Assembly: GCA_030848545.1 (NCBI GenBank)
Contig: JAVDCA010000002.1
Coordinates: 124,001-188,000, forward strand
Source: Astrobacterium formosum
GTDB lineage: Bacteria > Pseudomonadota > Alphaproteobacteria > Rhizobiales > Xanthobacteraceae
DNA length: 64,000 nucleotides
Direction: 5' to 3'
The first letter of the stretch is position 1. The number at the start of each line of letters is the position of its first letter. Of this stretch, positions 42,878-51,836 are shown piece after piece. A program made the position numbers and the translations under genes. Under the pieces are notes generated by a model that saw nothing but the letters and a program-made list of their open reading frames with translations, was not told where the DNA came from and did no database searches.

Positions 42878-43810
42878 ATGGCCGCTTCGATTCTCTCCCG
42901 CCTGACCGCCTGTTCGATGCTCGTCGTCGCGTCGGCGATGCCGGCGCCGGCACAGGACCGTGGCACGCTCGACCCAAAACCGTTGCCGCCGCTCGCCCAT
43001 CCGGACGCGCCGTCGACGCCCGCCAAGGAACTCTTCGGCCGCCGGGCGCAGCCGGCCCCGATGGCGGCCCGCGCCATCGGGTTCTACGCCAAGGGCTGCC
43101 TCGCGGGCGCCAGGGCGCTGCCCATCAACGGCGCCACCTGGCAGGTGATGCGGCTGTCGCGCAACCGCAATTGGGGCCACCCGGCGCTGATCGGCCTGTT
43201 GGAACACCTGTCGGTCAAGGCCGCCAAGGTGGGCTGGCCCGGTCTCCTGGTGGGCGACATCTCACAGCCGCGCGGCGGCCCCATGTTGACCGGCCATGCC
43301 AGCCACCAGGTCGGCCTCGACGCCGACGTCTGGCTGACCCCGATGCCGAACCGCGAACTGACCCGCGCCGAACGCGAACACATGTCGGCCACCGACGTGG
43401 TGGCGTCACACAAGCGCGACGTCGACCCGTCGGTGTGGACGCCGGCCCATCTCGCCGTCATCAAGGCCGCCGCCACCGAGCCGCAGGTGGAGCGCGTGTT
43501 CGTCAACGCCGCCATCAAGAAGGCGATCTGCCGCGAGGCGACCGGCGACCGCCGCTGGCTCGAAAAGGTCAGGCCCATGTGGGGGCACAACTACCATTTC
43601 CACGTCCGCATATCGTGTCCGCCCGGCGAAACCTCCTGCAAGCCGCAGGATCCGACGCCCGAGGGTGACGGCTGCGGGGCGGCGCTCGACTGGTGGTTCA
43701 GCGACGCCGTGCTCCACCCCAAGCCGCCGAAGACGCCACCGAAGCCACGCCCGCCGCTGACCATGGCGGACCTGCCGCCCGCCTGCCGTGACGTGCTGCT
43801 GGCGCCATAG
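42878..43810 (+). CDS. mepA: Penicillin-insensitive murein endopeptidase MepA
   Basis: LAS-type zinc peptidase that cuts D-Ala-meso-DAP cross-links in peptidoglycan; 310 residues. The signal peptide is MAASILSRLTACSMLVVASAMPAPAQ; the active site shows GHASHQVGLDADVW (His and Asp zinc ligands) and WGHNYHFHVRISCP (third histidine). Six conserved cysteines in the C-terminal half (CPPGETSC ... GCGAALDWW) suit the known disulfide pattern. C-terminal proline-rich tail. Confidence 0.95.
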   Translation: MAASILSRLTACSMLVVASAMPAPAQDRGTLDPKPLPPLAHPDAPSTPAKELFGRRAQPAPMAARAIGFYAKGCLAGARALPINGATWQVMRLSRNRNWGHPALIGLLEHLSVKAAKVGWPGLLVGDISQPRGGPMLTGHASHQVGLDADVWLTPMPNRELTRAEREHMSATDVVASHKRDVDPSVWTPAHLAVIKAAATEPQVERVFVNAAIKKAICREATGDRRWLEKVRPMWGHNYHFHVRISCPPGETSCKPQDPTPEGDGCGAALDWWFSDAVLHPKPPKTPPKPRPPLTMADLPPACRDVLLAP

Positions 43811-43832
43811 GTCGGAGTTCGCGATCAGCCCG

Positions 43833-44432
43833 TCACTTGAGGATCTCGCAGGCGCGCGAGCGGCCGGCGCGCGGCGCCGCCGTGGCGAGGCCCCGCCACC
43901 ATGCCGAGACGCTGTCGGGGCGGCATTCCAGCCGCACCGTCATGCCGGCGGAGAACCACGTCCAGCGATCGAAATCGGCCTGCGGCACGACGACGATGAG
44001 GGGCGTCCGGGTTTCCGACGCCAGCTTGATGACGCCGTGGAATCCGCGGCCCGCCCGCTCCAGCGGCCCGAACCGGCTCGCCACCGCGAGATCGACGCCG
44101 TTCGCGATGCCGGCCTTGACGCGCTCCGCCATGCGGTCGAGCCAGGGCGCATCGATGTGATAAGGGGCGCCGGGCGCCCGGTGCACGTCGAAACTGCGCC
44201 CGCGATCGAGAACCAGGAGCCGGCGTCGGCCGTCCGTATCGTGGCCGCGGAACTGGACGAGGCCGCAGAGTTTGTAGCCGTCCTTGCGCAGGCCGTGTGC
44301 GAAATCGCGCAGCAGGAGGTCGGGCCGATCCTGCGCACCGTACACCAGCGCCGCGATGTCGCCGTCGGCATCGGCGATGACGGGCGCGTCGATCGGCCGG
44401 CCTTCATCTGCATTCAGACTGGACGTGCGCAT
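43833..44432 (-). CDS. DUF2478 protein linked to molybdate uptake
   Basis: A 199-residue protein of the DUF2478 family, which occurs beside molybdate transport genes. It has an N-terminal P-loop-like beta-strand (VIADADGDIAALVYG), LCGLVQFRGHDTDGRRRLLVLDRG, and VDLAVASRFGPLERAGRGFHGVI. It is downstream of mop and modC on the same strand but separated by a family B repeat, so it may be co-transcribed. Biochemical role unknown. Confidence 0.8.
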   Translation of the reverse strand: MRTSSLNADEGRPIDAPVIADADGDIAALVYGAQDRPDLLLRDFAHGLRKDGYKLCGLVQFRGHDTDGRRRLLVLDRGRSFDVHRAPGAPYHIDAPWLDRMAERVKAGIANGVDLAVASRFGPLERAGRGFHGVIKLASETRTPLIVVVPQADFDRWTWFSAGMTVRLECRPDSVSAWWRGLATAAPRAGRSRACEILK

Positions 44433-44454
44433 GGCAGTGCAACTCCTGGAGCGT

Positions 44455-44542
44455 CGTCATTGCGGGGAGGCGGAGCCGACGAAGCAATCCAGGAGTCCCG
44501 AAGACAGGACTGGACTGCTTCGCCTTGCGGCTCGCAATGACG
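44455..44542. repeat. Dispersed palindromic repeat, family B
   Basis: CGTCATTGCG ... CTCGCAATGACG with the inner GAAGCAATCCAG / CTGGACTGCTTCG pair. It sits between the mop gene and the DUF2478 gene. Confidence 0.86.
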
Positions 44543-44570
44543 AATCGGTCAAATGGATTGTGACCGAATC

Positions 44571-44777
44571 TCAATCGATCGCCACCATGACGTCGGAGGC
44601 CTTGACGACGGCGGCGGCGGGCTGACCCACCGCCAGGCCGAGTTCGTCCACCGCCTCGTTGGTGATGGATGCGGTCACCACCGCTCCCCCGATATCGATG
44701 CGGACATGGGCGGTCGTCATGCCCTTCTTGACCTCGACGATCCTGCCCTTGAGGACGTTGCGCGCACTGAGCTTCAT
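44571..44777 (-). CDS. mop: Mop-type molybdenum-pterin-binding protein (TOBE domain)
   Basis: A 68-residue single-domain molbindin: MKLSARNVLKGRIVEVKKGMTTAHVRIDIGG and the C-terminal VKASDVMVAID. Molbindins store molybdate as oligomers. GGAGAACGTC precedes the ATG. It lies 33 bases downstream of modC. Confidence 0.94.
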   Translation of the reverse strand: MKLSARNVLKGRIVEVKKGMTTAHVRIDIGGAVVTASITNEAVDELGLAVGQPAAAVVKASDVMVAID

Positions 44778-44810
44778 GACGTTCTCCTGGTTGTGACCCG
44801 TTTTCGGCGC

Positions 44811-45944
44811 TCACTTGATGGCGAGCGACACACCCTTGACCTGCGCGAACACCTGCGCGCCTTCCTTCAGCCCCAGCCGATCCGCCGACCTGCGGGTGAG
44901 GCGCGACAACAGGCGCGCGCCACCGCCGTCGGCGCCGAGCGACAGGACGGCGAGCACCTCGTGGGGACCGGCGTCCGAAAGCGACACGATCCGGGCCGGC
45001 GGAATATTCAGGATGCTGCTCTTTTCGGGCGGTGTCAGCGCCAGGCTGACGTCGCCGGCGGCGATACGCAGGCGCCTCGCTTCCCCGACCGTGGCGGACG
45101 ATGCCGGCACCAGCAGGTGGGCGCCGTCGATCCGCAGCGTCAGGAGCCCATAGGCGGTGTCGTAGCTCTCCACCGTCGCGGCGAGGCTGACGGCGGCGTC
45201 GCGGGTCCTGGCGAGCGGCAGCGACGGATCGCTCTGCAAGTCCGCGAGCGGCCCCGCCGCCACGACCTTGCCGGCCCCCATGAGCACCAGGAAATCGGCG
45301 AGCCGCTCCACCTCGGCCATGTCGTGGCTGACGTAGAAGATCGGCAGCGACAGGCGCTCGTGCAGGCGTTCGAGGAACGGCAGGATCTCGTCCTTGGTGA
45401 GCCGGTCAAGTGCCGACAGGGGCTCGTCCATCAACAGGAGCTTTGGTTGCGACAGAAGCGCCCGGCCGAGCGCGACGCGCTGGCGCTCGCCGCCGGAGAG
45501 ATTGTGGGGCGCGCGGTCGAGCAGGCCGTCGAGGCCGAGGAGGTCGATCGCCTCGTCCAGCGAAATATCCGCCGGTCCCGCCGGTTTGCCGTGGCGCGGC
45601 GCCCCATAGAGCAGATTCTTGCGCACCGAGAGATGCGCGAACAGGCTCGCCTCCTGGAACACATAGCCGATCTCCCGCTGGTGGGTCGGGCGGAAGCGGG
45701 CTTCGTCCTGCCAGACCTCGCCGGCGACGTCGCAGACGCCGTCGAGGCGCGTCAGCCCGGCGATGCAGCGCAGCACCGTGGTCTTGCCGCAGCCGGACGG
45801 ACCGAACAGGGCGGTGACGCCGCGCCCCGGCGCCCGGAACGCGGCATCGAGCGAAAAAGCCCCGAGCATGCCCCGGAAGGCAACGCGGATCGCCGCGGCG
45901 TCGGCCGCGGGCGCCTGCGCGGACATGGTCACGGGCGCGCTCAT
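44811..45944 (-). CDS. modC: Molybdate ABC transporter ATPase ModC
   Basis: A 377-residue ATPase with Walker [11 protein letters not shown], signature [16 protein letters not shown], Walker [13 protein letters not shown] and, at the C-terminal end, two TOBE-type molybdate-binding segments ([17 protein letters not shown] and [15 protein letters not shown]). Its ATG at 45944 overlaps the modB stop by four bases. Confidence 0.96.
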   Translation of the reverse strand: MSAPVTMSAQAPAADAAAIRVAFRGMLGAFSLDAAFRAPGRGVTALFGPSGCGKTTVLRCIAGLTRLDGVCDVAGEVWQDEARFRPTHQREIGYVFQEASLFAHLSVRKNLLYGAPRHGKPAGPADISLDEAIDLLGLDGLLDRAPHNLSGGERQRVALGRALLSQPKLLLMDEPLSALDRLTKDEILPFLERLHERLSLPIFYVSHDMAEVERLADFLVLMGAGKVVAAGPLADLQSDPSLPLARTRDAAVSLAATVESYDTAYGLLTLRIDGAHLLVPASSATVGEARRLRIAAGDVSLALTPPEKSSILNIPPARIVSLSDAGPHEVLAVLSLGADGGGARLLSRLTRRSADRLGLKEGAQVFAQVKGVSLAIK

Positions 45945-46618
45945 GTTCCGACCCGCGCGGCGCGCTTTTCGAGCAGCATCATGGCGAGCACGACCGCGAA
46001 GGCGAACACCACCATGCCGGCGGCGAGGATGTTGGCCTCGCGCCATTGCGCGGTCTCGACGTAGTCGTAGATCGCCACCGACAGCACCTTGGTGGTGCCC
46101 GGGATGTTGCCGCCGATCATCAGCACGACGCCGAACTCGCCGACCGTATGGGCGAAGCCGAGCACGGCGCCGGTCAAGAAGCCCGGCCGCGCCAGCGGTA
46201 CCGCCACGGTCCAGAATGCGCGCCTGGGCGAGGCTCGCAGTGTCGCGGCGACTTCGAGCGGCCGCTCGCCGATGGCCGCGAAGGCGTTGCGGATCGGCTG
46301 CACCACGAACGGCATGGAGTAGAACACCGAGCCGATCACCAAACCCTCGAAGGTGAAGGCGAGGGTGCGCCCTCCCCACAGGCCGGCGATCGCACCGCCC
46401 GGGCCGTAGGGACCGAGCGCCACCAGGAGATAGAAGCCGAGCACGGTCGGCGGCAGCACCAGCGGCATGGCCACGATGGCGGCGACGCCTTCCTTCCACC
46501 ACGCGTTCGAACGCGCGAGCCACCACGCGATCGGCGTGCCGACGACGAGCAGCACCAGCGTGGTGATGGCGGCGAGCTCGAGAGTAAGCCTGACCGGCTG
46601 CCAGATGTCGGCGGTCAT
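45941..46618 (-). CDS. modB: Molybdate ABC transporter permease ModB
   Basis: A 225-residue permease with five to six helices and the typical motif [25 protein letters not shown] (EAA loop) and [19 protein letters not shown]. Overlaps modC by four bases. The gap to modA holds one family A palindrome. Confidence 0.96.
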   Translation of the reverse strand: MTADIWQPVRLTLELAAITTLVLLVVGTPIAWWLARSNAWWKEGVAAIVAMPLVLPPTVLGFYLLVALGPYGPGGAIAGLWGGRTLAFTFEGLVIGSVFYSMPFVVQPIRNAFAAIGERPLEVAATLRASPRRAFWTVAVPLARPGFLTGAVLGFAHTVGEFGVVLMIGGNIPGTTKVLSVAIYDYVETAQWREANILAAGMVVFAFAVVLAMMLLEKRAARVGT

Positions 46619-46661
46619 GTTGAAGTGGGCTCCGTCGATAGGGCTATGTCCACCTCTTCAC

Positions 46662-46685
46662 CTCGCCCCGCTTGCGGGGAGAGGG
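46662..46685. repeat. Family A palindrome, single copy
   Basis: CCTCGCCCCGC-TT-GCGGGGAGAGG, one mismatch between the arms. It separates modA and modB and may give modA a higher mRNA level. Confidence 0.83.
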
Positions 46686-46698
46686 AGAAGACAGCTCC

Positions 46699-47454
46699 TC
46701 ACTGCGCCAGACCGTAGCCGTATTTCTCGATGACGACGCGGGCCTCCGGGCCTTTGAGATATGCCATGAACGCGGTCGCGGCCTCGTTGGCGGCGCCCTT
46801 CTTCAGAAGCACGGCATCCTGCAGGATCGGCTTGAAGAGATTTTGCGGCACCATCCAGCGGCTGCCGGAAGTATTGCCGGCGAGTTGCGACAGCGCCACA
46901 AAGCCCAGTTCGGCATTGCCGGTGTCGACGAATTGGAACGCCTGGGCGATGCTGTTGCCCTGCACGATCTTGGCCTGCAAGGCGTCGTAGACGCCGAGCG
47001 ACTTCAACGTCTCGATGGCCGCCGCCCCGTAGGGCGCCGCAGCCGGATTGGCGATCGACAGCTTGGCGAACGAGCCCGATTTCAAAGTCGCTTCGCCTTT
47101 GACGAGATCCGGCGTCTTGCTCCACAGGACGAGCTTGCCGACCGCATAGGTGAAACGGCTTTCGGCGACGCCGAGGCCGCCGGAAACCAGCTTCTTCGGC
47201 CTTTCGTCGTCGGCCGACAGCATGATGGCGAAGGGAGCGTCCTGGACGATCTGGTTGTAGAACTGGCCGGATGCGCCGAAGCTCAGGATCGCCTCGTGGC
47301 CGGTCTTCTGCTTGAAGCTCGCCGCGATCTCCTTGGCGGGCTCGGTGAAGTTGGCGGCAACCGCCACATTGACCTGCGCGGCCGTGGCGGGTCCGGCGAC
47401 GATCGCCGCCAAAGCCAGTCCGAAGGTGGCACTCACATAACCCGTTGTTCTCAC
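46699..47454 (-). CDS. modA: Molybdate-binding protein ModA
   Basis: Periplasmic molybdate receptor. Core segments: VNVAVAANFTEPAKEIAASFKQKTGHEAILSFGASGQFYNQI, with the anion-contact pattern at NFTEP and SFGASG, and FVALSQL. I place the start at GTG 47454 (VRTTGYVSATFG), because CAGGAG is 6 bases upstream and the signal peptide then has the normal length (251 residues in all). An upstream TTG at 47475 in the same frame overlaps the modE stop and is less likely. Confidence 0.92.
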   Translation of the reverse strand: MRTTGYVSATFGLALAAIVAGPATAAQVNVAVAANFTEPAKEIAASFKQKTGHEAILSFGASGQFYNQIVQDAPFAIMLSADDERPKKLVSGGLGVAESRFTYAVGKLVLWSKTPDLVKGEATLKSGSFAKLSIANPAAAPYGAAAIETLKSLGVYDALQAKIVQGNSIAQAFQFVDTGNAELGFVALSQLAGNTSGSRWMVPQNLFKPILQDAVLLKKGAANEAATAFMAYLKGPEARVVIEKYGYGLAQ

Positions 47455-47471
47455 GATATTCTCCTGATTGA

Positions 47472-48263
47472 TCAATCGATGGCGATGATGACGTGGGCGG
47501 CGTCGAACAATGCCTGGGCCGGCTTGCCGACCACGATGCCGAGCGCCTCGGCGCTCTTGGCCGTGATGGTGGCCGCGATGGTCTTGCCACCGCCGATATC
47601 GAGGACGACTTCGGCGGCGACCGCCGAGGTCTCGCAGCGGGTGACGACGCCGTCGAGGCAGTTGCGCACCGACAGCTTCGGCGTCCCCTCGCCGGTCGCA
47701 ATGATGACGAACGGTGCCTTGATGAGCACAACGGCCTCTCGTCCCACATAAAGGTCGAGGGCGCGCACGCTCTCATTGGTCACGACGGCGTAGATGGTGG
47801 TGCGCTCCGAGATCGCGACCGCGATTTCGGCGGCGAGGCCATCGGACGTGATGGCGGTGATTTTTCCGCGCAACGCATTGCGCGCGCTCGTCTTCATGAG
47901 CAGCCCCGAAACCAGGTTGAGGGGAGAGATGCCGGTGCCGGCGAGTTCCGGCTCGACCGCCCGCAGCACCCGTGCCATTTCGGCCTCGAGGCGATCGAAC
48001 GCGGCGATCACCCGCATGCCGGTCGGGGTGAGCCTGGCGCCGCCGCCGGCGCGACCACCGGTGCGGGTTTCCAGGAGCGGCTGGCCGAACAGGTTGGTCA
48101 TCGCCTCGATGGCGTCCCAGGCGGCCTTGTAGGAGAGCCCGACGGCGCGCGCCCCGGCGCTGATGCTGCCGGCGCGGGCCACCGCGGCGAGCAGGTGGAT
48201 GCGATCGCGCCCGACCGCGGCGACGGCGCCATCCTTGAGGGTGACCAGAGCTTCGATCGCCAT
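47472..48263 (-). CDS. modE: Molybdate-responsive regulator ModE
   Basis: A 263-residue regulator: N-terminal winged helix (RIHLLAAVARAGSISAGARAVGLSYKAAWDAIEAMTNLFGQPLLETRTGGRAGGGARLT) and two C-terminal TOBE domains (SARNALRGKITAITSDG and LSVRNCLDGVVTRCE). With molybdate it blocks transport genes. The ModE box 20 bases before its ATG points to autoregulation of the whole mod operon. Confidence 0.95.
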   Translation of the reverse strand: MAIEALVTLKDGAVAAVGRDRIHLLAAVARAGSISAGARAVGLSYKAAWDAIEAMTNLFGQPLLETRTGGRAGGGARLTPTGMRVIAAFDRLEAEMARVLRAVEPELAGTGISPLNLVSGLLMKTSARNALRGKITAITSDGLAAEIAVAISERTTIYAVVTNESVRALDLYVGREAVVLIKAPFVIIATGEGTPKLSVRNCLDGVVTRCETSAVAAEVVLDIGGGKTIAATITAKSAEALGIVVGKPAQALFDAAHVIIAID

Positions 48264-48282
48264 GGGGTTCCGGGGATTCAGT

Positions 48283-48307
48283 CGTTATGCAGTTGTTCTA
48301 TATAACG
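48283..48307 (-). promoter_or_regulatory. ModE box of the mod operon
   Basis: A 25-base inverted repeat with perfect outer arms CGTTAT / ATAACG and TATATAACG-type inner sequence, matching the enterobacterial ModE consensus (CGTTATAT ... ACATAACG). It lies 20 bases upstream of the modE ATG and overlaps a plausible -10 (TATATA on the minus strand), so bound ModE would block polymerase. Confidence 0.88.
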
Positions 48308-48406
48308 ATAAAATGACCCGGGCGGAAGGCCGTATCGACGCCGTGACGGTAATTAGAAGCGGGCGAAGTGCGGCCGGCGGTCCGCGGAGCGTCGCGGACG
48401 CCCGAG

Positions 48407-50203
48407 TCACCGCCGGCGCAACACCGCCGTGCTCCGTCGCCAGGCGCGCCGCAGGGCGGCCTTCCAGCGCTCGATCGTGGCCGGCAGCGGATCGGGCTCG
48501 GCGAGACGAAGGCCAACGCTGACGACACGTCCCTCGGTGACCCGATGGGCGAGGAGCGCGATGGTCCCGAGCGGGAGCACGTCGCCTTGTCGCGCCGGGC
48601 GGCCGAGCCGGCGAACAAATTGATCGGCGAGCGACATGCCCAGGTCCTCGGGCGAAACCGACAGCCCGTAGATTTCCGCAAGCGCCCCCAGCGTCGCCTC
48701 GCCGGGAACGAAGAAGTCGCCGAGAAGCTGCGGATCGGGCGAAGCGGGCGCCGGCATATCGACGAAGAAGCGGTCGAGCGCATGGGCTTTTTCGGGCGGC
48801 GCCAGCAGATAGACGTGGTCGCCCTCGCGAATCGCCTGCGCCTCGCCGGCGGTCAGGACTTCTTCGTCGCGCACCACCAGCATCAGCTTGGCCCAGGACG
48901 GCACCAGATGGCGGCGCAGATAGGGGCTGCTCGGGCCCACCGCGTAGCCGACCAGTTCCTGTTCGAGCTGGCCGGGCAGGTCGAGCTCGACGCGCCGCGG
49001 CGGCGGGTCGGAGCGCGGCAGCGAGATGTGCAGACGGCGGGCGGCGGGCGCGATGGTCCAGCCCTGCACCAGGAGCGACACCAGCACGACCACGAAGCCG
49101 ATGTCGAAATAGACCTGCCCGTTGGGGAGTTCGACCAATAGCGGGATGGAGGCGAGGAAAATGCCGACGGCGCCGCGCAGCCCGACCCAGGACATGAACA
49201 GCTTTTCGCGCGTCGAGAAGCGGAACGGCCATAGGCACAGGAACACGGCGGCCGGGCGGGCGACCACCATCAGGGTGAGCGCCACCGCCAGCGCCGGCAC
49301 GGCGTGGTCGATGAGGCGGCTCGGCCAGGCGAGCAGGCCGAGGATGAGGAACATGACGATCTGGGCGATCCAGGTCGCGGCGTCCAGAAAGGTCACGACG
49401 GTGTTGTGCGCCCGCGTCGGCCGGTTGCCGACGACCAGGCCGGCCAGATAGACGGCGAGAAATCCCGATCCGCCGATGAATTCGGCGAGGCCGAACACCA
49501 CCAGGGCGGCAGCGCTGACGAACGGCGCGTGCAGTCCCTGGGCAAGGGAGACGCGATTGAGCACGAACGAGATGGCGCGTCCGCCGCCCCAGCCGATCAC
49601 GGCGCCGCCGGCCGCCTTGGCGACGAAGGCGAGTGCGATATCCGGCCACGACTTGCCGCCGAGGAGAATGATCTCGACCAGGAGCAGCGTGAGGAAGATC
49701 GCGATCGGATCGTTGGTGCCGGACTCGATCTCGAGCGTCGCGGCGACGCGCGGCCGCAGCCTGAGCCCGTGGGCATGCAGAAGGAAGAACACCGCCGCCG
49801 CATCCGTGGAGGCGATCACCGAGCCGATCAGCAGGCTTTCGATCCAGCCGAGGCCGAGGGCAAAATGGGCGACGGGCGCCGTGAACGCGGCGGTCAGCAT
49901 GACGCCGGCGGTCGCCAGCGACATGGACGGGGCGAGCACGGTGCGGAAGGTCGAAAGCCGCGTGCGCAACCCGCCGTCGAACAGGATCAGGCCGAGCGCC
50001 ACCGAGCCGACCAGATAGGCGACCTCCACATTGTCGAACGGGACGCCCCCGGGGCCGGCTTCGCCGGCGAGCATGCCGAAGCCGAGAAAGACCAGAAGCA
50101 GCGGCGCGCCGAAGCGCATCGCCATCAGGCTCGACAGGATGCCGGCCAGCACCATGGCGGAACCGAGCAGGACGGCGAGGCTGACGTTGGCGATCTGATC
50201 CAT
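48407..50203 (-). CDS. K+/H+ antiporter NhaP2 (CvrA) family
   Basis: A 598-residue antiporter: about 12 helices of the CPA1 Na+/H+ exchanger type (ESGTNDPIAIFLTLLLVEI holds the catalytic ND pair; GLRGAVGIFLASIPLLV is a family marker), then a C-terminal RCK/TrkA_C regulatory part (LDLPGQLEQELVGYAVGPSSPYLR, VVRDEEVLTAGEAQAIREGDHVYLLAPPE) and a CorC/HlyC-like end. Probably maintains K+ and pH balance. Same strand as modE but with its own spacing of 99 bases before the ModE box. Confidence 0.94.
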   Translation of the reverse strand: MDQIANVSLAVLLGSAMVLAGILSSLMAMRFGAPLLLVFLGFGMLAGEAGPGGVPFDNVEVAYLVGSVALGLILFDGGLRTRLSTFRTVLAPSMSLATAGVMLTAAFTAPVAHFALGLGWIESLLIGSVIASTDAAAVFFLLHAHGLRLRPRVAATLEIESGTNDPIAIFLTLLLVEIILLGGKSWPDIALAFVAKAAGGAVIGWGGGRAISFVLNRVSLAQGLHAPFVSAAALVVFGLAEFIGGSGFLAVYLAGLVVGNRPTRAHNTVVTFLDAATWIAQIVMFLILGLLAWPSRLIDHAVPALAVALTLMVVARPAAVFLCLWPFRFSTREKLFMSWVGLRGAVGIFLASIPLLVELPNGQVYFDIGFVVVLVSLLVQGWTIAPAARRLHISLPRSDPPPRRVELDLPGQLEQELVGYAVGPSSPYLRRHLVPSWAKLMLVVRDEEVLTAGEAQAIREGDHVYLLAPPEKAHALDRFFVDMPAPASPDPQLLGDFFVPGEATLGALAEIYGLSVSPEDLGMSLADQFVRRLGRPARQGDVLPLGTIALLAHRVTEGRVVSVGLRLAEPDPLPATIERWKAALRRAWRRSTAVLRRR

Positions 50204-50321
50204 TCGATCCTTTCATGGGTCGACAGCCATTGGACTGTGTGCGACGAAGAATCGCAATGGAAATCACGGCACGGCCCCGGCGCGCGATGACACGCGCGGG
50301 GTAATCGCCTATGGAGTCCGC

Positions 50322-50894
50322 ATGACCGCTCGACCCCAACTCCACCCGGGCTTGAAACTGGCGCTCGATGTCGGGCCGCTGGTCCTGTTCTTCGTCGCCA
50401 ATTCACGCTTCGGCATCTTCGCGGCGACGGGTGCCTTCATGGTGGCGGTGGTGATCTCGCTCGGCGTCTCCTACGCGCTGATCCGCCGCTGGCCGGTGAT
50501 GCCGCTGGTGTCGGCGGCGATCGTCATCGTGTTCGGCACGCTGACGCTGGTGCTGCACGACGACACGTTCATCAAGCTCAAGCCGACCATCATCTACGCC
50601 TTGTTCGGCGTCGCGCTCCTGGGCGGCTATTGGTTCGAAAAGCCGATCCTCGAAATGGTGTTCGATTCGGTCTTCCACATCGACCAGGAAGGCTGGCGCA
50701 GGCTGACGCTGCGCTGGGCGGTGTTCTTCCTCGTCATGGCGGTGGTGAACGAGGCCGTGTGGCGCACGCAGACGACCGACTTCTGGGTGTCGTTCAAATT
50801 GTTCGGCTTCATGCCGCTGACCTTCCTGTTCGCCATGGCGCAGATGCCGCTCATCACCCGGCACGCCATCGAGGAAAAGCAAGCCGGGGAATAG
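50322..50894 (+). CDS. Septation protein A family, YciB/IspZ
   Basis: A 190-residue polytopic inner-membrane protein with five to six helices (LALDVGPLVLFFVANSRFGIFAATGAFMVAVVISLG ... LKPTIIYALFGVALLGGYWFEKPILEMVF). YciB has been linked to cell division and envelope elongation. It is next to the ccm genes as in many Hyphomicrobiales and is convergent with ccmG, with repeats between them. Confidence 0.92.
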   Translation: MTARPQLHPGLKLALDVGPLVLFFVANSRFGIFAATGAFMVAVVISLGVSYALIRRWPVMPLVSAAIVIVFGTLTLVLHDDTFIKLKPTIIYALFGVALLGGYWFEKPILEMVFDSVFHIDQEGWRRLTLRWAVFFLVMAVVNEAVWRTQTTDFWVSFKLFGFMPLTFLFAMAQMPLITRHAIEEKQAGE

Positions 50895-50903
50895 CCACGC
50901 CAG

Positions 50904-50998
50904 ACCTCATGCTGAGGAGCGCCCCCTTGGGCGCGTCTCGAAGCATGTGGCCACATCCTTCGAGACGGGCGCTCGCGCGCCCTCCTCAGGATGAGGTC
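50904..50998. repeat. Dispersed palindromic repeat, family C, two copies
   Basis: CCTCATGCTGAGGAGCGCC ... GCGTCTCGAAGCATGTGG and ATCCTTCGAGACGGGCGC ... CTCCTCAGGATGAGG. They fill the convergent gap between the septation gene and ccmG. Confidence 0.87.
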
Positions 50999-51022
50999 GA
51001 AGGCAGAACAGCGCGAAAGCCC

Positions 51023-51619
51023 CTACGAGCCCGCCTTCATGGCCTTGACGAGCTCGGGGCGGATCACCGTCTCGAGATTCTGCGGCGTCAGGGGACCGAC
51101 CAGCTTGTAGGTGATCTTGCCCGTCGCATCGACGACGAAACTCTCGGGCACCCCGTAGACGCCCCATTCGATGCCGGCGCGGCCGCTCTGGTCGGCGCCG
51201 TTGGCCGAATAGGGATTGCCGTAGCGGCCGATGAAGCGGCGGGCGTTTTCCGGCTGGTCCTTGTAGTTGAGGCCGACCAGGCGGAAGCGCTTGTCTTCGG
51301 CGAGCTTCATCAGGATCGGCGCCTCGTCGCGGCAAGGCACGCACCACGACGCCCACACGGTGACGAGGCTCGCCCGGCCCTTGAATTCGGCGGCGACGAG
51401 GCCGGGCTGCGGCTTGCCGCCGACCATGAGGCCCTCGATGGGCGGCAGGTCGATTGTGGGCGCGGGCTTGCCGATCAGCACCGACGGCAGCCGGTTGGGA
51501 TCGCCGGCGCCGAGGCGGAAGAAGAACAGCGCCGCCAGGGCCGCGAACAGGATCAGCGGCAGCAGGACGAGGATTTTCGCCCGTGTGCGCGGCGGGGCGG
51601 CTTCGGTCGTCGCGGTCAT
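51023..51619 (-). CDS. ccmG: Cytochrome c biogenesis thioredoxin CcmG/DsbE
   Basis: A 198-residue membrane-anchored thioredoxin that keeps the haem-binding cysteines of apocytochrome c reduced. It has an N-terminal anchor (ILVLLPLILFAALAALFFF), the active site WASWCVPCRDEAP and the cis-proline segment VYGVPESFVVD. The ATG overlaps the ccmD stop by four bases. Confidence 0.95.
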   Translation of the reverse strand: MTATTEAAPPRTRAKILVLLPLILFAALAALFFFRLGAGDPNRLPSVLIGKPAPTIDLPPIEGLMVGGKPQPGLVAAEFKGRASLVTVWASWCVPCRDEAPILMKLAEDKRFRLVGLNYKDQPENARRFIGRYGNPYSANGADQSGRAGIEWGVYGVPESFVVDATGKITYKLVGPLTPQNLETVIRPELVKAMKAGS

Positions 51620-51795
51620 GCGGGCTCCTTGACGGCGGCGGTGGAGCGCCGCCGCACCCCTTGGGAATCCAGTTCGCCCAAAAGGCGCTTCTGGGCGCGG
51701 TGATCGAGCGTCACCCAGGCGATCAGGCCGCCGATGACGATGATCGCGGCCGCATAGGCGGCGAGGATGAAGGCGGCGTGCGGTCCGAGATTCAT
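51616..51795 (-). CDS. ccmD: Haem exporter subunit CcmD
   Basis: A 59-residue one-helix protein that stabilises CcmE with CcmABC. Sequence features: MNLGPHAAFILAAYAAAI start, one membrane helix (IIVIGGLIAWVTL), then a basic cytoplasmic end (DHRAQKRLLGELDSQGVRRRS). This gene is short and easily missed, but its start at 51795, its place between ccmC and ccmG and its four-base overlap with ccmG make it clear. Confidence 0.93.
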   Translation of the reverse strand: MNLGPHAAFILAAYAAAIIVIGGLIAWVTLDHRAQKRLLGELDSQGVRRRSTAAVKEPA

Positions 51796-51836
51796 GGTTG
51801 AAGACTCATGACTGAAGACTCATGGCTGGCCTCTGC

